Of a stretch of DNA of 64,000 nt, positions 1 through 7,685 are shown piece by piece. The position numbers were made by a program, and so were the translations under genes. The DNA comes from an uncultured Colwellia sp. Lineage in GTDB: Bacteria; Pseudomonadota; Gammaproteobacteria; Enterobacterales; Alteromonadaceae. Where the stretch lies: assembly GCA_913062815.1 (NCBI GenBank), contig CAJXWZ010000002.1, forward strand, positions 186,001-250,000, written 5' to 3'. A model generated the notes under the pieces. The model made no database searches, was not told where the DNA came from, and saw only the letters and a list, made by a program, of their open reading frames with translations. The number at the start of each line of letters is the position of its first letter. The first letter of the stretch is position 1.

Positions 1-266
1 TTTACACCCGTAGCGGTATCTAACACTGCATCAATATCGGTTAGTTGATAATCATGCATTTGGCTGTCGGTAATAACAGACACTGATTGTGGAATGTCAA
101 TGATATCTAGTGCCAATCTAGAAGCCCCACTAGCGCTATGTGCATTATACCCTTTTAAGTAACTTCCTTTTACTTCAATGACTTCTAGCTCATTATTTGC
201 TTGTGCATGGTGAATACTTGCTAATGATATAGCTATGGCGATAGACGAAAGTTTTGTTAAATTCAT
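1..266 (-). CDS. TonB-dependent siderophore receptor, N-terminal part (runs off the left edge)
   Basis: Only the first 88 codons are present; the gene continues beyond base 1. The product starts with a Sec signal peptide (cleavage probably after HHAQA). A TonB-box-like stretch (LEVIEVKG) follows, then the start of a plug domain with the wording of ferric-siderophore receptors (DIPQSVSVITDSQM, then a TDIDAVLDTATGV-like stretch). This places it among FhuE/FpvA-type outer-membrane receptors that import ferric siderophores using TonB energy. A near-consensus Fur box lies 68 bases upstream of the start, so iron-repressed expression is likely. The actual siderophore cannot be told from this fragment. 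Confidence 0.82.
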   Translation of the reverse strand, partial: MNLTKLSSIAIAISLASIHHAQANNELEVIEVKGSYLKGYNAHSASGASRLALDIIDIPQSVSVITDSQMHDYQLTDIDAVLDTATGV

Positions 267-333
267 GCGGCATTTTCCTAGTTGCCTGTAAAAGTTGGCC
301 GAGATATTACAATAAGCAAACGACAATGTAAAT

Positions 334-352
334 GCTAATGATTATCATTAAG
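334..352 (-). promoter_or_regulatory. Fur box
   Basis: GCTAATGATTATCATTAAG matches 16 of 19 positions of the classical Fur consensus GATAATGATTATCATTATC. It lies between the divergent siderophore receptor (start 266) and the CNNM gene (start 518). It is closer to the receptor, so repression of that gene is the natural reading. Confidence 0.75.
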
Positions 353-517
353 GTATATGGTCAGTATTTATATTGAAGTTATACTCACAAAGAGTAGAAA
401 ATTGCTTTTAATGAGATGACTTTGTCTTTGATATAAATAAGAATATAGGTAAGAAACTCAATTTACTTCTAAAATAGGTAAATAGAGGCAACTTTTTATC
501 TTTTTGGACTCACTTGC

Positions 518-1567
518 ATGAGCTTACTTTTTCTATATGTTTTTGTTGCAATTATATTTTCTTTTCTCTGTTCTATTCTCGAAGCTGTGTTGCTAAGTGT
601 TAACTCAGCTCATATTGCGATGTTGATCAAAAAAGGTAAAAAGTCAGGAGAGCTACTGAAGCAATGGAAGAAAGATATCGATAAACCTTTGGTTGCTATT
701 CTCACCTTAAACACTATTGCCCATACTATCGGTGCAGCTGGAGCAGGCGCACAAGCGGCGATAGTTTTTGGTAATGTTTATGTTGGGATTTTTTCTGCGG
801 TATTAACTTTATTAATACTTATTTTTTCAGAAATTATTCCCAAAATGCTTGGTGCCAGATATTGGAGACCTTTAGCAGGTATTTCAGCCCATACTTTAAG
901 CTATATGATTTGGTTTTTATACCCGCTAATAAAAGTAGCGCAAACGCTCACCAGTCGATTCAAAAGTGACAATACCCTCAGTGGTTTTAGTCGAGAAGAG
1001 TTTGCTGCCATGGCTGAGCTGAGCTCAGAGGAAGGGCAGTTAGAAGCACAAGAAACACACTTTCTCAAAAGTCTGCTACATTTGCGAAAAATGCGCGTGA
1101 AAGATGCTATGACTCCCAGAACGGTAATTTTCAGCTTGTCAGAAAAATTGCTGGTTGAAGAGTATTATCATAAGTACGATAAAGTGTTTTTTTCTAGAAT
1201 TCCCGTATACAAAGATCACATCGAAAGCATTATCGGTTATGTGTTTCGAAATGACTTACTATTGGCGCAGGCCCGTGATAACGGGCAGCAACCATTAAGC
1301 AATTATATGCAGCCAATTCCTACCGTGCTAGAAACAATACCAATACAAACCGTTTTCAATCAACTACTTGAAAGCAGAAAGCATATCATGCTGGTTATTA
1401 ATGAATATGGTAGTGTACAAGGAATTATTACCTTGGAAGACGTCATTGAAACTGCACTCGGCTTAGAAATTGTCGACGAAAAAGACCAAGCAATTGATAT
1501 GCAACATGAAGCCCGGCGACTTTGGCGTAAACGTGCTAAGCATAAAGGCATCGATATAGATTTGTAA
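518..1567 (+). CDS. CNNM/CBS-domain transporter (CorC/HlyC-like family)
   Basis: 349 aa integral membrane protein of the CNNM (DUF21) family, members of which are linked to Mg2+/Co2+ export or homeostasis. The N-terminal ~150 residues hold about four membrane segments and the family's signature stretches (LTLNTIAHTIGAAGAG at ~65-80, and LIFSEIIPKMLGARYW at ~110-125). Residues ~185-330 form a CBS pair (RVKDAMTPRTVIF, then VINEYGSVQGIITLEDVIE). The C-terminal CorC_HlyC domain of longer homologues is missing; the protein ends in a short basic tail. The CBS pair suggests nucleotide control. The substrate is not determined by sequence. The gene stands alone. Confidence 0.9.
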   Translation: MSLLFLYVFVAIIFSFLCSILEAVLLSVNSAHIAMLIKKGKKSGELLKQWKKDIDKPLVAILTLNTIAHTIGAAGAGAQAAIVFGNVYVGIFSAVLTLLILIFSEIIPKMLGARYWRPLAGISAHTLSYMIWFLYPLIKVAQTLTSRFKSDNTLSGFSREEFAAMAELSSEEGQLEAQETHFLKSLLHLRKMRVKDAMTPRTVIFSLSEKLLVEEYYHKYDKVFFSRIPVYKDHIESIIGYVFRNDLLLAQARDNGQQPLSNYMQPIPTVLETIPIQTVFNQLLESRKHIMLVINEYGSVQGIITLEDVIETALGLEIVDEKDQAIDMQHEARRLWRKRAKHKGIDIDL

Positions 1568-1636
1568 ATGCATTTAGGTAATATAGAAAAATGACCAAGA
1601 AAGGCTGTCGCCCTTCATGGCCCATTATATTAAAGA

Positions 1637-2170
1637 TTAACTTATAATTTTCCGATGTCTTATCACTTCATAGGCAATGCTATCCCAGATTTCAGTGTTA
1701 TAGCCTTGGTACAAGTCATGTTGAATTGCAGAGCATAACGACAAGGTATCTGCAGATAAGTTGAGCGCAATTAAATAATTACGCTCAACGACTATAAACT
1801 GCTTTTTATAAGGTAATAGCCACCGGTTTTTTGGGTTTGATGATAACGCCTGTTGAGCTTCTTCAATAGTGGCAAACCACAAATTCAGAAACACACCACA
1901 AGCATTGTTGTAGAAAAAACTGCCCATATCAGTTTGGCTATGGGGTTGTTCATTTCCAGACAATATCAACTGAGCATGATGCCAATTTTCAAAGCCTAAT
2001 TGTTGCGATACCATTACTAAACAATGCTTTAGTTTTATCTCACCAGCTAAGGTTAGCCCTAATCTTTTCATCTGCAAAGTAAGCTTTACTGATATTGGTT
2101 GCTTACCATTAAGACTTTTCAACAGTCGCTTTGCCTGCGTTTTTACTTCATTAAGAGCAATATTCATCAT
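1637..2170 (-). CDS. Hypothetical protein with a KHC...LGFENW motif
   Basis: 177 aa, soluble, no signal peptide, function not recognised. Residues ~48-64 (LKHCLVMVSQQLGFENW) resemble a short helical motif found at the N-terminus of some 'glyoxalase superfamily' and toxin-antitoxin-associated proteins, but the rest shows no glyoxalase metal site. Start: AGGTGG sits 1 base before the first ATG and 4 before the second, so the true start may be the second Met (2167). It follows a small membrane-protein reading frame by only 5 bases, which suggests a two-gene unit. Real coding potential is likely, function unknown. Confidence 0.7.
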   Translation of the reverse strand: MMNIALNEVKTQAKRLLKSLNGKQPISVKLTLQMKRLGLTLAGEIKLKHCLVMVSQQLGFENWHHAQLILSGNEQPHSQTDMGSFFYNNACGVFLNLWFATIEEAQQALSSNPKNRWLLPYKKQFIVVERNYLIALNLSADTLSLCSAIQHDLYQGYNTEIWDSIAYEVIRHRKIIS

Positions 2171-2175
2171 GCCAC

Positions 2176-2400
2176 CTAATTAAGCGTAAGCTTCAAAGAA
2201 AAGTTATTACTAGCACCCAAAGACAATTCAAAGTTTGCTTCTAAGGCCAACACTGATATTGAGTCGTAATGACCAATTAAAAACGATGCAATAAGTACTG
2301 TGAGCGCAAGTCGGAAAATAAAAAAATGCCTGTTGGCTAAGTTTATTTTCGTACTAGTATAATGATGTTGAACACATCGATGTCTGTTTTGAGAAATCAT
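2176..2400 (-). CDS. Possible small membrane protein
   Basis: 74 aa. A basic, His-rich N-terminus (~25 residues) precedes one hydrophobic segment (FFIFRLALTVLIASFLIG, ~26-43) and a polar C-terminus, as in a single-pass inner-membrane protein. An AGAGG ribosome-binding site lies about 10 bases before the ATG, and a good sigma-70-like promoter lies about 130 bases upstream. The stop is 5 bases before the next gene's start. No family recognised. It could still be chance coding. Confidence 0.45.
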   Translation of the reverse strand: MISQNRHRCVQHHYTSTKINLANRHFFIFRLALTVLIASFLIGHYDSISVLALEANFELSLGASNNFSLKLTLN

Positions 2401-2526
2401 AATTCAATTACCTCTAAGTATTATTGGCATTCCGCAAAGCCTACTTAGTTCGTATTGAACTGATTAATATTTGATATCAGAGTGAATTCATCTTTGGCGG
2501 AAAAGGCGTCTCTGCAACCTGAAAGT

Positions 2527-2555
2527 AGTGTAAGGAAAACTAGGGTGTAAGTCAA
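2527..2555 (-). promoter_or_regulatory. Sigma-70-type promoter candidate
   Basis: On the minus strand TTGACT is followed after 17 bases by TACACT (5/6 and 4/6 matches to -35 and -10). It would start transcription near 2520, leaving a leader of about 120 bases before the 74-aa membrane protein. Confidence 0.4.
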
Positions 2556-2666
2556 TCGGGCAGTATTAGCTTGATCAGAATGTAATCTCAGCCCTGCTTA
2601 TATCATGGTAAATACAGGCTCAACATATTGAAGTGCATCACGTTATTAGTAAGTAATTGCAAAAAC

Positions 2667-2705
2667 GCGACATTTTGTCGCAATGTTAAGGCAAAAAAAT
2701 ATAAT
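2667..2705 (+). promoter_or_regulatory. Promoter with overlapping dyad, TonB receptor operon
   Basis: A perfect TATAAT at 2700-2705 is preceded by TTGTCG at 2675-2680 (19-base spacer). The -35 is embedded in a dyad, GCGACA-TTT-TGTCGC (2667-2681). A dyad over a -35 element is the usual place for a repressor or activator operator. The long spacer resembles promoters that need an activator. The regulator is not identifiable from the window. Confidence 0.4.
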
Positions 2706-2750
2706 AAAGTATCAACTTACTTTTTAAGAAGTTAAAAATAATAAGTTGTT

Positions 2751-4859
2751 ATGAAAAATTCAATCAAACTTTCTCTCCTTGCCCTTATCGTAAATCAGTA
2801 TTCCAGCGCTACATTGGCAGAAAATAACGCCACAATTGTCAATTTAGGCGATAATGATTTTGAACGTATTACCGTTACCGCAGCAAGGCGAGAGTCATTA
2901 GATACCGATCTCGCCATGTCGGTTCATGGCATTGGTAAAACAGAGCTAGCCTTTGATAATGGTCAGCACGTTGCTGAATCGCTCAACAGTATTTCAGGTG
3001 TATTGATTAACCAGCTTTCTGGTGGGCAAGGGCATAAAGCGTCAATAAGAATGCCAATGAATACCAGTGGTTATTATCTCTATTTACAAGACAATATTCC
3101 TTTGCAATCTCCGGCATTTTTTAATCACAATGCCTTATGGTGGTCCAGCTTTAATTCCAATGTTGCACGTTTAGAAGTATTAAAAGGTGCTGGCACAGCC
3201 TTATATGGTTCGGGTGCTGTCGCAGCAACGGTTAATGTGTTATCAGCTAATGTAGCAAATACAGCCCAAACCAATGTCGATATAGTCGCGGGTGACGATG
3301 CATATACTAAAATACAAGCAAGCCATAGCGATAAAACATCAGACACTCAAGGCTTTAGAGTTGCAGGCTCTTTTTTGAAAAATGAAGGCTGGCGTGTTCA
3401 TACTGGCTCTGAACGTGCAGAAGTAACATTTCGTCATGAGTTAGAACTAGAGAATAGTGAGCGTTTAGTGACTTCACTGGTAGCCTCAAATCTAGAGCAA
3501 GAAATGGCTGCGAGTTTGAAAGCCGATGTATATGAAGAAGATAGAACAGATTCTGGTCTTTCTGATACCGTTTTGGCAAGTGATCCCTTACGCAAAAGCA
3601 AGTATATGCGTTTCTCTGCTCACTGGGACAAAAATGAAGGAGATAATTACTATTCAGTCATCCCTTATTACCGATATCGTACTAATGATTATACCGCTAC
3701 CTGGAACAGCAATATGCCTAAGGTTGAGTCACAAGTACAAACATTAGGCGTATTGGCCTTAGCGAGTTTTGAAATAGATAACGAGAGTAGTACAACATTT
3801 GGCTTAGATATTGAGCTAACTGAAGGCGAGCAACTGTCATATCAGCCACTTGATTTTACCACCTCAGGTTGGAATGCAGATACCTATGTTCAAGGTGAGA
3901 AGTTTTATGACGATACCACTCGATATACAGCGCTTTCTCCTTATATTCAGTACCAGCAAAGTTTGACTGAAAATCTCGACTTAACTATAGGCGCACGTTA
4001 TGACTATGCTAAATATGACTTTGACAATCACTTGCAAGTCATCGGTGATATTGGTCATGGCAACATAAGTCTTGAAGACAGAAGTGACGACTTTAATCAT
4101 GTTAGCCCCAAAGCGAGTTTAAATTACCACTTAACTGCCAATAGCAGTATTTATGCACGCTATGCCAATAGTTTTCGCTTACCGACCGCAGGCAGTTTAT
4201 ATCACCTAACCACAAAGGATGATGGCAATGCTCAAGCCGTCGATGCTGAAATATCAGACACCTATGAAATTGGCTATAAAGCTAACTGGCAATCAGTGAC
4301 ATTAGATACTGAACTTTACTATATGGATGTTGATGACGGCATTATTCATGCGTATAACGATGCGGGTCAGCGTTATTTAACAAATGCTACCCGAGTAACT
4401 CATAAAGGCGTCGAATTGGCGGTTACATGGCAAATTAATAAAGCGTTAAATATCAGTACTGCTTATAGTCGTTCTACGCATGAATTTGATGACCATGACG
4501 ATTTCTCCGGTAATGAAATGGCATCAGCGCCTGATTATATTGCTAATGTGCGCATCCGCTATACACCTACTTTTGTTGAAGGCTTGAGCGCCATGCTAGA
4601 AATACAATCTATTGGAGAATACTGGTTAGACGATGCCAACAGCCAAGATGATAGCGGTGATGATCGAATTGAAGACGGCTATACTGTTGGCAATTTAAAA
4701 GTACTGTATCAAGTGTCAGCGCAGTTTAGCTTAAATGCCAGAATTCTTAATGTCACCGATGAAAACTATATTCAAGAAGGTACATACCGTTATGGCTCTG
4801 TGAGTTACTCTCCGGGCGCACCAAGAACTGCCTATATTGGCCTTAGTTATCAGTGGTAA
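2751..4859 (+). CDS. TonB-dependent outer-membrane receptor
   Basis: 702 aa. Signal peptide (~1-23), a TonB box-like segment (FERITVTAARR, ~37-47), a plug domain to ~165 (VLKGAGTALYGSGAVAATVNVL is the typical plug end) and a long beta-barrel with the classical RxxNSFRLPT strand near residue 475. It ends in an aromatic residue (SYQW), as outer-membrane barrels do. It is the first gene of a three-gene operon; the next begins 12 bases after its stop, behind a GGAGG ribosome-binding site. No Fur box was seen upstream, so the ligand need not be iron. The Cys-rich partner suggests a metal or metal chelate, by inference only. Confidence 0.88.
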   Translation: MKNSIKLSLLALIVNQYSSATLAENNATIVNLGDNDFERITVTAARRESLDTDLAMSVHGIGKTELAFDNGQHVAESLNSISGVLINQLSGGQGHKASIRMPMNTSGYYLYLQDNIPLQSPAFFNHNALWWSSFNSNVARLEVLKGAGTALYGSGAVAATVNVLSANVANTAQTNVDIVAGDDAYTKIQASHSDKTSDTQGFRVAGSFLKNEGWRVHTGSERAEVTFRHELELENSERLVTSLVASNLEQEMAASLKADVYEEDRTDSGLSDTVLASDPLRKSKYMRFSAHWDKNEGDNYYSVIPYYRYRTNDYTATWNSNMPKVESQVQTLGVLALASFEIDNESSTTFGLDIELTEGEQLSYQPLDFTTSGWNADTYVQGEKFYDDTTRYTALSPYIQYQQSLTENLDLTIGARYDYAKYDFDNHLQVIGDIGHGNISLEDRSDDFNHVSPKASLNYHLTANSSIYARYANSFRLPTAGSLYHLTTKDDGNAQAVDAEISDTYEIGYKANWQSVTLDTELYYMDVDDGIIHAYNDAGQRYLTNATRVTHKGVELAVTWQINKALNISTAYSRSTHEFDDHDDFSGNEMASAPDYIANVRIRYTPTFVEGLSAMLEIQSIGEYWLDDANSQDDSGDDRIEDGYTVGNLKVLYQVSAQFSLNARILNVTDENYIQEGTYRYGSVSYSPGAPRTAYIGLSYQW

Positions 4860-4871
4860 AGGAGGTCATTA

Positions 4872-6098
4872 ATGTTAAATCAATTTCTTAAATTCATAAT
4901 AACATCTGCACTTATTATATCAGTCTCTGTCAGTATTGCGGCTGAACATAAACATCATACTGAAAAGCCTGCTGTTAACCATACTTGCACAGGTAATGAC
5001 ATTAAGTGCGCAAAAACAGTAACAAGTGCTTTTGCACCTAACGGTGATTTGTGGCGTTTGTGGGTGTCTAACGAAAGTATGTACTTTCAAATATCGACAG
5101 ATGAAGGCGTAACCTTTTCTAAAGCAAAACAAGTGGCTATTGCAAAAGAAAAAATAGCTGCGCGCAATGAAAACCGGCCCAAAATTGGTTTTGATAATTT
5201 TCAAGGGGTCTATTTATCATGGGCTATGCCCAGAGAGCGAAAATATACTGCCGATATTCGCTTCAGTTATTCAAAGGATTATGGCAAAACCTTTACCACG
5301 CCGATAACCGTTAATGATGACAACCTATTAGCAGGGCACAGCTTCAATGAGATGCTGGTTAGCGGAGAAGGGGATATCAGTCTTAGTTGGCTTGATGGAC
5401 GACTAGCGCACAAGCAACGTCAGCAAGGCAAGAAAATCAATGGCTCTGCCTTGTATTTAGCTAAGGCCAACATGAGGAATAATGAAACTCAGTTTAGCAA
5501 CGATTCTCTCGCCGTGAATACCTGTGTTTGTTGTCGTATCGCCATGACGGTTAATCAGCAAGATGAACTTGCGATTTTTTGGCGTCACATTTATGGCGAT
5601 AACATGCGCGAATTTGCTCTGCTTACCTTGTCGGAAAATAGCCCAACGCCAGAGCCAATCCAAATTAGTCATGATCAGTGGCAAATTAACGGCTGTCCTC
5701 ATCAAGGAGGGGCAATTAGCATAGACACCGATAATACTTATCATATGGTGTGGTTCAATTTAGGAGATAAAGGCAAAGGCATTTTTTATGCCTACTCTCA
5801 TGACCAAGGTCAAAGCCAATCAACCTCATTGAAAATAGGAAATACTCAAGCACAAGCATCGCATCCACACATTATGCAGTACGATAATACTGTAGATATT
5901 GTATGGACTGAATTTACCGGTATTGAGCATCAGTTGTGGCATCAACAATCTAAAGATAATGGTAAATCGTTTGCTGATGCCAAGCCCTTAGCACAAGCAA
6001 GGTTAGGCTCTGATCGCCCTTTTATCATCAAAAAACGCGGGTTAAATTTTGTTAGCTGGCACCGACCAAAACAAGGGCACTTACTGCAAGCACTATGA
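4872..6098 (+). CDS. Exported sialidase-like beta-propeller protein with C-x-C-C motif
   Basis: 408 aa. Signal peptide (~1-24), then a His-rich mature start (EHKHH) and repeated Asp-box/BNR-like turns (for example STDEGVTF, SKDYGKTF, SKDNGKSF) typical of six-bladed sialidase-fold propellers. Automated annotation would probably say 'exo-alpha-sialidase', but I see no convincing catalytic Arg triad or Tyr/Glu pair. Unusual cysteines stand out: C39 and C46 near the N-terminus, C218-x-C220-C221 in NTCVCCR, and C275-P-H277. These suggest metal binding or disulfides, fitting the thioredoxin-like protein encoded next and the TonB receptor before it. A periplasmic metal-handling role is inference. 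Confidence 0.75.
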   Translation: MLNQFLKFIITSALIISVSVSIAAEHKHHTEKPAVNHTCTGNDIKCAKTVTSAFAPNGDLWRLWVSNESMYFQISTDEGVTFSKAKQVAIAKEKIAARNENRPKIGFDNFQGVYLSWAMPRERKYTADIRFSYSKDYGKTFTTPITVNDDNLLAGHSFNEMLVSGEGDISLSWLDGRLAHKQRQQGKKINGSALYLAKANMRNNETQFSNDSLAVNTCVCCRIAMTVNQQDELAIFWRHIYGDNMREFALLTLSENSPTPEPIQISHDQWQINGCPHQGGAISIDTDNTYHMVWFNLGDKGKGIFYAYSHDQGQSQSTSLKIGNTQAQASHPHIMQYDNTVDIVWTEFTGIEHQLWHQQSKDNGKSFADAKPLAQARLGSDRPFIIKKRGLNFVSWHRPKQGHLLQAL

Positions 6099-6595
6099 AA
6101 ATGGCAATGAAAATAAAAAATTATTTATCTGTGGTACTAACCATACTTAGCTGTACTTGCTTTGGCAGCTTTGCTAATGCAAGTATTACTGAGTTTACGC
6201 AAGCTAATTTCGAACAAATGAAGCAAGATAACCAAGGCAAACAATGGTTAATGTTACTGTGGTCTGTTGATTGCCCGCCCTGCTTCAAAGAGCTAGCGTT
6301 AATTCAAACTATTCGCCAAAAAGAGCCTAATATCAATATCGCCATTGTAAATGTTGATACTGAGCTAGAAGCAGAAAAGCAGCGAGCAAGCGTGTTAGTT
6401 TCGTATGGGTTAACCGATTTGAATAATTACTATTTTGCCGATGGCATGGCCGCTAGAAACCGTTACCTTATTGACCCTACTTGGTATGGCGAGTTGCCAC
6501 GCAGTTACTTTGTCGAAACTAATGGTACTTTTCATGGCAAGAGTGGCTTAGTGAATGAGCAGCTGCTTTCTCAGTGGCTACTTACAGATAAGTAG
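6095..6595 (+). CDS. Periplasmic thioredoxin-like (TlpA-type) protein
   Basis: 166 aa. The start overlaps the previous stop (ATGA), indicating translational coupling. A signal peptide (cleavage near FANA-S, residue ~29) is followed by a thioredoxin fold with active site C60-P-P-C63 after a WSVD stretch. The cis-Pro region is plausibly at GELPRSYFVE. Such TlpA/ResA-like proteins reduce cysteines of exported metalloproteins or cytochromes. Here the obvious client is the Cys-rich propeller protein encoded just upstream. Met1, Met3 and Met5 are all possible starts; the first is taken because of the coupling. Confidence 0.85.
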   Translation: MKMAMKIKNYLSVVLTILSCTCFGSFANASITEFTQANFEQMKQDNQGKQWLMLLWSVDCPPCFKELALIQTIRQKEPNINIAIVNVDTELEAEKQRASVLVSYGLTDLNNYYFADGMAARNRYLIDPTWYGELPRSYFVETNGTFHGKSGLVNEQLLSQWLLTDK

Positions 6596-6619
6596 CCAAA
6601 TATCCCTTTGAGTAAACAA

Positions 6620-7483
6620 TTAATGTTGAGCTAACCATGCTAGGGTATGTGACCAAAGCACTTTAGATTTTTTACTGAAAAATTTCATATGGCCAATTTC
6701 TTCAAGTTGGTAGTGTTGAGGAGATAAGGTAAGCGTTTCGGCTGGCAATTTAGGAAACACTGAAATCATATCAGCAACATTTTTATTTATAGCAATGTCG
6801 TCATCTACCGCATTTACCCACATTGAGGGAAAGTTTAATTCGTTGTAGTAATGTTTATGTACAGTTTTACCAAAGGCTGTTTTTACATAACCTCGGCCAT
6901 TGCACCATTGTTGCCATTGCCTCGAAACACGCTTAGGTAAAGGCTCACCCATGCCTACCCATTGTGACTTGGTATGACCGAATAAAGCATTACTTAATGG
7001 AATGAAGATATTCATAAAAAAATGCGCTTTTATCAAGTTTATTTTTGCCATGTTTTTCAAACAACCAGAAGAGCAAGCGAAATTAAACATTGAGCTTAAT
7101 TCCCCTGCGTTTGGCATTAAACCGACTAGTTGACCACCAGCGCTATGTCCTACTAAATGATATTTGCACTCAGGAAAGGATTTCTTTAGCTGTTCAAAAG
7201 CGGCGGGCATATCTTTTTCGCCCCAGCACTGAAGTGTAGCCTCACTTTTGGTAACACTTTCTGTTATCGAGCCACCAATGCCACGGTTATCAAAGGTGAT
7301 CACGCCATAGCCATGTTCAGCAAGGTGAGTGGCAAAATTGTTGTAAAACTGTCTTTTAATACCTGTGGCAGGAGCCATCAATACCGCGCCAACTATTGCT
7401 GTTGTTGGTGTATAGCTTGTTGCGGCTAACTCTACTTGGTCAGCACAAACTATCTTTAACTCACTCGTGTCTATTTTTTTCAT
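6620..7483 (-). CDS. Alpha/beta hydrolase (COG4757-like)
   Basis: 287 aa, cytoplasmic, no signal peptide. Serine-hydrolase features: an oxyanion-region stretch VLMAPATGIKRQFY (~34-47), the DNRGIGGS motif (~65-72), nucleophile elbow G112-H-S114-A-G, and a late His in EIGHMKFF (~265) that can complete the triad. The wording matches the 'predicted alpha/beta hydrolase' group COG4757 of proteobacteria, whose substrate is unknown. It converges with the thioredoxin-like gene, 24 bases apart, and is not part of that operon. Confidence 0.82.
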   Translation of the reverse strand: MKKIDTSELKIVCADQVELAATSYTPTTAIVGAVLMAPATGIKRQFYNNFATHLAEHGYGVITFDNRGIGGSITESVTKSEATLQCWGEKDMPAAFEQLKKSFPECKYHLVGHSAGGQLVGLMPNAGELSSMFNFACSSGCLKNMAKINLIKAHFFMNIFIPLSNALFGHTKSQWVGMGEPLPKRVSRQWQQWCNGRGYVKTAFGKTVHKHYYNELNFPSMWVNAVDDDIAINKNVADMISVFPKLPAETLTLSPQHYQLEEIGHMKFFSKKSKVLWSHTLAWLAQH

Positions 7484-7685
7484 ACATAGTTTTATTTTTA
7501 AACGATGAAATCATTCTATACCTGGTCATACCAGCTTTCAAGTATCTAACACAATCACTTTTATGGTTAAACTTTATGCTAATTAAATAGTGCTTGTTCA
7601 AGGTACGAGGGGTGTCGTATAGTCGTTGTTTGAAAATAACTATAAAATTCGTTAGCTATTTACGCTGATAAATAAGGAAACTTGG

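Larger units (their letters stand above)
2401..2750. other. Divergent intergenic region, 350 bp
   Basis: No gene seen. It separates the small minus-strand pair from the plus-strand TonB receptor operon and carries candidate promoters for each side (annotated separately). I looked for conserved riboswitch cores, in particular a cobalamin B12-box, because a TonB receptor follows, and did not see one. Confidence 0.6.

Noticed and set aside
2401..2750. Cobalamin riboswitch before the TonB receptor
   Set aside because: No B12-box or other conserved core could be found in the leader, on either strand.
4872..6098. Propeller protein as a true sialidase
   Set aside because: Asp boxes are present, but no convincing catalytic Arg triad or Tyr nucleophile was seen. 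The Cys motifs and gene context point elsewhere.
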